Source of the DNA: Mucor racemosus | Lineage: Eukaryota > Mucoromycota > Mucoromycetes > Mucorales > Mucoraceae | Reading direction: 5' to 3' | Length of the DNA: 64,000 nucleotides | Assembly: GCA_027405735.1 (NCBI GenBank) | Contig: JAPEHQ010000006.1 | Span: 2,480,001 to 2,544,000 of the forward strand | In this document: in pieces, positions 58,045-64,000 of the stretch | Numbering within the stretch: position 1 is the first letter of the stretch | How the letters are laid out: each line of letters begins with the position of its first letter | Translations under genes and position numbers: made by a program | The notes under the pieces: generated by a model | Databases searched by the model: none | What the model saw: the letters and a program-made list of their open reading frames with translations, nothing else | What the model was told of the DNA's origin: nothing

Positions 58045-61000
58045 ATGTCGGCCCATCCGACATCGTACCGTCCTGCGGTACCCCATTATGCCCCCCCTAT
58101 GAATATGCCTCAATATAATACTATCAATAATAAACTAACCAATATAAATATATGTAGTCTCAATTGCCGAAGTTTGTCTAAACCCACCAACGCAACCGCG
58201 TCTCAAGACCTCAGTCGCTTTTTATGCTCCCAACATTTCGACATCCTATGCCTTCAAGAAACTCATGCCACTGACATCAATACTCAGGAACGACTCGACA
58301 TACAACTCCAGGCCCAACAATCAATCTGGACCCCACACTGTGGGATAGTATCAAGGAACCATAACATCCACCTCGAATCTCTTTACATATCCACGGATCA
58401 ACGTGTCATTCTTGGACGAGTATCTCATGTCAACAAGTTATTCCCCTCATTCACAATTATGAACATCTATGCCCCAGCCAAATATCGGGAACGGTATAAT
58501 TTTTATGCTAACCTTTTATCTTCTGAATACTTTTCTGCACTCATTTCTGACATTTACTCTACTGAATTACTAAACTCCAACTTTCCTTCCATGATAGTAG
58601 GTGATTTCAACTACCACTTCCGCCACTTCCCCTACAACAGCATCGATCAGTACCTGTCCGACCACGCCCAATCACTCTCCTTTCCACAACAACCCACTCA
58701 ACCAACCCCCGCCACCACACCTGATACTGAACAATTCACCATGCCTCAACTCGACTCTAATGACCCAACACTACTACCTCCGTCTAGCATCGCTCAATGG
58801 GTGTGGCACTGGATCATGACTCAACATTTTGTAGAATCATCGCATAAATTACAATCCGACCCTTATATCCCCACGTTTCGTCGTGCTGGAACCCTCACTA
58901 CCATCGACTACATGTTCTTACATCCAGTCCTTGCAGCTACCACCAATGCCTCCAGGGTACAATATCTTCACAACGAATGGACTGACCATGCCCTATTATC
59001 AGTGCAACTCCGATTCGACAATATGGAACATGGTCAAGGCATTTGGAGAGCCAATCCCTCCTTAGCAACATATACTTATTTTGCGGAACAACTGAACATA
59101 GCCTTGGACGACTATCACTGTCATCTTGCCACATTACCGGAACCACAACCCGCCCAAATATTATGGGACCAGATAAAAGCACTCACAAAATCACTCGCCA
59201 GGAGAATTGGTCGGAACAGAGGAGCCTGGCGCCAACGACAATTGAAACGATTACAGAGAAAACGGAACAAATTTTTGAGAATATACAAGGAGACCAGAGT
59301 CCTTAACGAGCGACTACCAATAATCGAACACCAGATTGGCATATTACAGCAGGAAATTGTAGACAACTTAGCCTTGAGATCAGGATTAAGATGGCGCGAG
59401 AATGGTGATACATCAGCAGGAGTTCTCAAGAGGATAGTACAACAGACAACACGACAACGAACTCTTCCAGATATCATCCACCCGGTGACAGGAGATGCAT
59501 GCGAGACCCCACAACACAAACAAGAGGGTGTGAAACAGTACTATCAACACTTATATGCCCCGTCTCCTATCTCCAGTACCGATACGCAATTTTTCACCTC
59601 CCAAATACCGCCTTCTGACAAACTGCCAGACGATAAACATGACACCATTTGCGCCGCATTCAACCTCACCGACATCCAGGAGGGTTCACTAAGATCGCCA
59701 CATAAAAGCAGCCCAGGACCCGATGGTCTACCATATGAAATTTTGACAGTCCTTTTTCAACACCCGGCTACTGGTAAGTTAGCCTTACAAGTTTACAATG
59801 AAGCTCTGGCTCTTGGTATATTCCCAACATCGTGGCTAGAAACCTGCATGATCCTACTACCCAAGAAGGGTGATCTATCCCAACTGTCCAACTGGCGTCC
59901 AATTTCTCTGATCAACGCGGATGCTAAGATCTTTACTCGGTTAATTAATACTCGTTTAATGATTCATATGAACAAATATCTTAGTACTAACCAAATGGGT
60001 TTTATGCCAAATAGATTCATAGAACAAGGCTTGATCCTACAATGCCTTCAGGAAATATCACACCAAGCTCAATCCGACACAATCGCCCTCCTTCTAGACC
60101 AACAAAAGGCTTATGACAGAATCCATTTTGACTACCTTCAAGAATGTATGCAAGCCTTCAACATCCCATCGAAAATTACTCAATCCATCGTTTCCCTTTT
60201 CTCCAGCACTATGATTCAAGTCAATGTCAACGGCTTCCTCACCTCTCATTTCCAACAACGACGAGGTCTCCGTCAAGGAGACCCAATCAGTCCACTCCTT
60301 TTCAATATCGCTTTCGACCCACTCCTTAGATCCATACACAACTCATCCAAAATTCAAGGTTTCAACTTGCAAAAGGAAGCCATTCCACGATTTGACAATC
60401 ATGCCCACCAAATTACAACGTCCCTTGAAAAATTAACAATTCAATCTAACCACCCTACTAACTACTATTCTGCTCCTCTCCCTCCTGACACAACAGTCAA
60501 AATAATAGCCTATGCCGATGACACTTTGGTCACCCTCAAAAACCAAGACGACTTTATGCACCTCCAGACCATCCTTACAAAATATATGAATGCTTCTAAT
60601 GCCCTTTTAAACTATGGTAAGACTCAGGCTTTGTCCTTATCAGGTTCTCCACATCCAGAATGGCAAGCTTTCCTACAACAACAAGGCATTCACCATTGGC
60701 ACGACAAGAACTCCCCTGAACCACTTATCTACCTAGGTTACGCCATCTGCTCCAGTCCAAACCAGCGCGCTGCTCACGCACAGAAAACCATTGCCAATAT
60801 GAAACTACAATGCCGCCTTTTTACCGGTCGCTCTGTAACCTACCGCGGTAAAGTAACTATCATGAATTCACTCATATATTCCAAAATATGGCATATGATC
60901 CGTTTATTTAGCTTCTCAAAATCCGAAATGAATCAGCTTCAACAAATAGCAGCCTCTTTTATCAACAATAATGCCAAGGTCAGCCGATTTTCATTTGATA

Positions 61001-61074
61001 CCCTCACTTTACCTAGACAACAGGGTGGCCTACAACTAATTGACCCACAACAACAATCATTAGCACTGCAATGA
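58045..61074 (+). CDS. LINE ORF2, endonuclease-reverse transcriptase part (ends at in-frame TGA)
   Basis: 1009 codons from ATG one base after the ORF1 stop. An AP-type endonuclease opens it: 'NICSLNCRSL', 'LCLQETHA', 'NIYAPA', 'VGDFNYH' (Asp187), 'TIDYMFLHP' and 'WTDHALL'. A charged linker precedes the reverse transcriptase: 'LLPKKGDLSQLSNWRPISL', 'LLDQQKAYDRI', 'GLRQGDPISPLLFNI' and YADD at 823-826. The frame stops at TGA (61072-61074) within 'SLALQ*RWLQ', where related ORF2s have Trp. The same frame continues open beyond. The protein nicks T-rich targets and primes reverse transcription there. It is complete for catalysis but lacks the C-terminal zinc-finger domain unless the stop is read through. 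Confidence 0.9.
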   Translation: MSAHPTSYRPAVPHYAPPMNMPQYNTINNKLTNINICSLNCRSLSKPTNATASQDLSRFLCSQHFDILCLQETHATDINTQERLDIQLQAQQSIWTPHCGIVSRNHNIHLESLYISTDQRVILGRVSHVNKLFPSFTIMNIYAPAKYRERYNFYANLLSSEYFSALISDIYSTELLNSNFPSMIVGDFNYHFRHFPYNSIDQYLSDHAQSLSFPQQPTQPTPATTPDTEQFTMPQLDSNDPTLLPPSSIAQWVWHWIMTQHFVESSHKLQSDPYIPTFRRAGTLTTIDYMFLHPVLAATTNASRVQYLHNEWTDHALLSVQLRFDNMEHGQGIWRANPSLATYTYFAEQLNIALDDYHCHLATLPEPQPAQILWDQIKALTKSLARRIGRNRGAWRQRQLKRLQRKRNKFLRIYKETRVLNERLPIIEHQIGILQQEIVDNLALRSGLRWRENGDTSAGVLKRIVQQTTRQRTLPDIIHPVTGDACETPQHKQEGVKQYYQHLYAPSPISSTDTQFFTSQIPPSDKLPDDKHDTICAAFNLTDIQEGSLRSPHKSSPGPDGLPYEILTVLFQHPATGKLALQVYNEALALGIFPTSWLETCMILLPKKGDLSQLSNWRPISLINADAKIFTRLINTRLMIHMNKYLSTNQMGFMPNRFIEQGLILQCLQEISHQAQSDTIALLLDQQKAYDRIHFDYLQECMQAFNIPSKITQSIVSLFSSTMIQVNVNGFLTSHFQQRRGLRQGDPISPLLFNIAFDPLLRSIHNSSKIQGFNLQKEAIPRFDNHAHQITTSLEKLTIQSNHPTNYYSAPLPPDTTVKIIAYADDTLVTLKNQDDFMHLQTILTKYMNASNALLNYGKTQALSLSGSPHPEWQAFLQQQGIHHWHDKNSPEPLIYLGYAICSSPNQRAAHAQKTIANMKLQCRLFTGRSVTYRGKVTIMNSLIYSKIWHMIRLFSFSKSEMNQLQQIAASFINNNAKVSRFSFDTLTLPRQQGGLQLIDPQQQSLALQ

Positions 61075-62313
61075 CGCTGGCTACAATACTTACTTCACCC
61101 AACTCAACCATCACCAACCCATATGCCTTCAATTCCAATCATTCGTTTTACATTACATTACATCCTCAGTACTTCCGAATTCCCAACATATCACTGGTCT
61201 CTACTATTCCCTCACTGCCGCCCCATCATTCCAAGAACTCATGGGCCTATTGTCAACCTTCTCCGCGCTGCGGACCATATCACCAATCCTATGCAATACT
61301 GTTCTACAGACATCACAACTTGTCTTCAGCTTCCTCTAATACACCTCTTTCTTCCTCAAGTTCTCCCTCATCATCCTAACTATGAACATTATATCACTTC
61401 CTCGACTATTCAGCAACATATTCCCAACATCCGCCAGCTTCGCGGATCAGACATTTTTTTCTTCAACAACGACACACTATCCTTTGAATATCACCAAGAC
61501 TTAACACAGCTCCCTCATCGCCACACCAGTAAAAAAGTCTTGCTACTAATACAAAATAACCAACTCACTCTTCACAAGTTTGTCCTCCACCACTTTGTTA
61601 CTCAAATCCCCAGAACAATTCCAACTCTCAACAGCTACAATAATAACATCAACGCACTATCTTCCTTTTTATTATCTAAAATCTCTAACCAATTCAATAC
61701 AGAAAATTTCTCTTTCATAGTCTCTCCTCCCACCACCTCAGGGTTCAAATCACTCCCTTCCCCCGCTAAACCACCTCCCTCAACAGTCTTGTCCCCAGCA
61801 AAATGGCAACAGTTTTGGCGTATCCGAATCCCGTTGAATGCACGCAATACTTGGTATAGATTCCTCCACCGTAAAATTACCACACGCGAACGATTACATG
61901 AACTCATGCCGGACACTTTCGATCCTTATTGTCCCCTCTGTCCTCGTCGACGTAATCGCAGAACTGCAACACATAAAGAAACCAACCAACATTTCATGTT
62001 TGCTTGTCCAAAGAAACTCCCAATATGGACAACTGCTATTTGCACATATGTCGATCCCAATTACGCTCACTTCAACTTTCTCCACCTCTCTGCTATCCTT
62101 AAACTTGATTCCACCATCCAACGTACCACCACAGTTCCTTTCCAATCTTTATCAATATACCAAGTATTTGCATGAATTATACAGGCCATTTGGATTGCCC
62201 ACTACCGTTTCATATTTGCTGATATCCCTTTTGTTCCCCTTGCTGTCCTCTCCACCATTCACAAGAACCTCACTAAACTCAACAATGAAGAGAATTTACA
62301 TTTAGAATCTTAG
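61075..62313 (+). pseudogene. LINE ORF2 C-terminal part behind in-frame TGA codons
   Basis: The ORF2 frame continues from the TGA at 61072 for 366 codons, to a second TGA (62173-62175), and then 45 more codons to TAG (62311-62313). Family character continues across both stops: 'RWLQYLLHP' after the first, 'AIWIAHYRFIF' after the second (compare 'SIWRAHFRLIF' in the remnant at 10.2 kb). In between lies the zf-RVT region with 'PYCPLCPRRRNRR' and a downstream His/Cys pair ('HFMFACPKK'). No frameshift is seen. The sequence thus looks like one ORF2 with two point stops; independent ORFs are unlikely. Confidence 0.82.
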
Positions 62314-62431
62314 AACATGCACTATTTACCCAGTCTTACCACTCCCTCCCCATCGGTTTACAGTAGTAGGACTTTAAATAATAATTTAATTATTTCAATA
62401 AAATAGTTTTATCCCTAAAAAAAAAAAAAAA

Positions 62432-63520
62432 TCAAAATTGTTTAATGACTCATGAACTGCAAAGTAAGTTGAAATAGCTTATTAAATAGTTTTTGTACAG
62501 TTTTAAATTCTGCATCCAACTAAATAAAATTAAAAAAAAAGCTTTATATTAAATTTTGCGTAAAATGTGATTAAACTTTTGGAGGTTTTTTGAAGACACA
62601 CATCACTTTTTATAAACATGTTTTAAAAATAAATACCGCAGATAGGACACAACGAAATTATCTATCGATCGAGCTATTGCTGAACCTTCTAGCTGCATTT
62701 TCCGTAGAGAAAACAAGATTTTTGTCAATTTTTTTTTCAAATTCAGAATTTGGGATGAGGGTATACAAGGGGAAATTGGGAGGCAGAAGCGATGGAATCT
62801 CTTTGCACACATTTTTGAGGATATCTCCACGAAAAATCAATATTTTGAAAAAAACTAAATTGGATCCAAGAGAGCTCAACGAGCTTAATGACATGAGTGC
62901 AGAATAAATGTTGCTCAATTTAACCAATATTTTGAAACCTACTACAAACCTGTCAAAAAAAATGAGAAAAAAATAAAAGTGCTCAGATTTTTTTCAAACC
63001 AAAATATGTTATAGAGCGCTTCAAAACAAGTAAGTTTTATTATAAAAAAGTGTTGGTATAACTTAATTTTGTGTGGAGATATGAAGGCCTCAAGTTTTTA
63101 ATTTTAGCAGTGAAATACCGGTAGAAATTTGAAACATTAGTACTAAAAAATTAATACCAACTGCAAAAGATAGGATATTTTTGGATACTCGTTTTTGGAT
63201 TAACGTTGAACATCTCAGGTACATTTGTATATTATTTTTTCTTTGCATTATTTAGTGGGAAAAAAAATAGAGCAGGGATAAAAAATTAGACTCAGTTTTT
63301 AGGGGAAAAGCTACGAACGTTACCTGTTTTTGAGTTTTTCGTCAGGTACAAAGTAGAATTAGGACTAGGTAGTGTAATCCGAACAATTTATATCTATTGA
63401 GTAGTAGCGTCTCATATGTATCCTCAAAAATGATTTGCATGAGGGAACTTATAGAAAAAAGGGCACGTTTTGACTATGAAGATTGAAAACTATGAAAATT
63501 TTCGATTTTTTTTTTTGAAA
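62432..63520 (-). repeat. R copy 6, outer part; right arm of the inverted duplication
   Basis: Reverse complement of the left arm from 47336 back to about 46510; near 62881-62930 only one difference is seen in about 50 bases. It contains the conserved core (about 62816-62849) and a 105-codon open frame on the plus strand (62590-62907). Beyond about 63270 it diverges from the left arm and follows the outer R sequence seen in copy 4 ('AAGATTGAAAACTAT'). Confidence 0.82.
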
Positions 63521-64000
63521 ATTCAAATTGAATATTATCAACATATATTTTAGTTTTTGAAGCGTTTCTTCAAAAAGTATGACAGCACGTCAAATAGGTC
63601 ATAAACTATAGTACTTGACAAAACAAAAAAAAGGTGTAGTCTTATATTTTTTTTATTGATTAATTAATTAGAAGAAAAAGCAATTAGGTATAGATTATGA
63701 AGTGTCGTTGTTTAGCTTATATATTTAAAAAAATTAAAACATATTATATATATACAACATATATTAAATATTTTTAGATATTGTTTAACTCTGAAGGTTG
63801 GACGAGATCCGGTGCTTTCACCATTGTATGATGATGGCTTATAGTGTATAAATTTTTGTTATTATGTTATTATATACACTTTTTATTTACAGAATTTTTA
63901 TATATGAAATTCTGCTGAACATTTAATCAATTGTGAAATTTGGTTGGTCTAGTTTAGGACTTAAGACATTGACCTTAGTGTTGTATTTGCATATATAAAT
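63521..64000. other. Noncoding right edge of the window
   Basis: Very A+T-rich, with TATATA tracts near 63741-63756. No ORF, repeat match or RNA gene was recognised. Confidence 0.5.

Larger units (their letters stand above)
56609..62430 (+). mobile_element. L1-type LINE (ORF1, ORF2, poly(A)) with target duplication
   Basis: The insert begins CAGGTTTCTCC and ends in a poly(A) run (62418-62431). It is bounded by TCAAAATTG on both sides (56600-56608 and 62432-62440, with A residues preceding). The uninterrupted target is readable in the left arm at about 54092-54106. It has a 223-nt leader, ORF1, a near-abutting ORF2 with endonuclease, reverse transcriptase and zf-RVT domains, and a 3' UTR of about 100 nt. 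It seems full length at the 5' end. In architecture it resembles the Grem-LINE elements described in Mucor, but membership needs comparison. Two in-frame TGA codons in ORF2 question its activity. Confidence 0.92.

Noticed and set aside
61071..61379. Separate small gene starting at ATGA overlapping the LINE ORF2 stop
   Set aside because: The ORF2 frame itself continues with family motifs after the TGA; the overlapping frame has no recognisable content.

Overview
The window looks like nuclear DNA of an early-diverging fungus, most likely Mucoromycota/Mucorales. The evidence is the strong A+T bias, many short GT-AG introns (mostly 50-75 nt), orthologues of conserved eukaryotic genes, and a load of fungal-type transposons. 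The taxonomic call is inference; no rRNA or other marker gene is present.

Host genes. The left edge carries the 3' end of a SWI/SNF ARID1/Swi1-like subunit (2-769, +). A complete VPS13 lipid-transfer protein gene of 20 exons (16708-27610, +) is followed by a small gene for an acidic protein with an N-terminal C4 zinc ribbon and two HMG-like boxes (27941-29077, +). An eIF4G gene (39509-43907, +) converges on a CDT1 replication-licensing gene (44066-45836, -) across a 158-bp gap holding a T21/A24 hairpin.

Mobile DNA fills most of the rest. From 2.0 to 10.3 kb an old LINE remnant is split by a hAT element whose five-exon transposase is open, with tag-like repeats at both ends and a 42-bp minisatellite. 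From 47.3 to 54.1 kb lies a complete Ty3/gypsy chromovirus with two 658-bp LTRs, no difference between them seen by eye, and an ATGAG target duplication. From 56.6 to 62.4 kb lies an almost intact LINE with a target duplication; its ORF2 has two in-frame TGA codons. At least four solo LTRs from three families are present, three of them with clear or near-perfect 5-bp duplications.

Large-scale structure. A dispersed repeat family (called R here) occurs six times in alternating orientation. Two pairs of R copies lie inside longer inverted duplications. One pair (about 11.8-15.6 and 29.2-33.0 kb) brackets the VPS13-HMG block. The other (about 46.3-54.5 and 56.2-63.5 kb) forms a near palindrome with a 1.6-kb spacer. 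In the second pair the gypsy element sits in one arm and the LINE in the other, at homologous positions only about 8 bp apart, so each arm preserves the empty site of the other's insertion. These repeats and the shared insertion position are the least ordinary part of the window.
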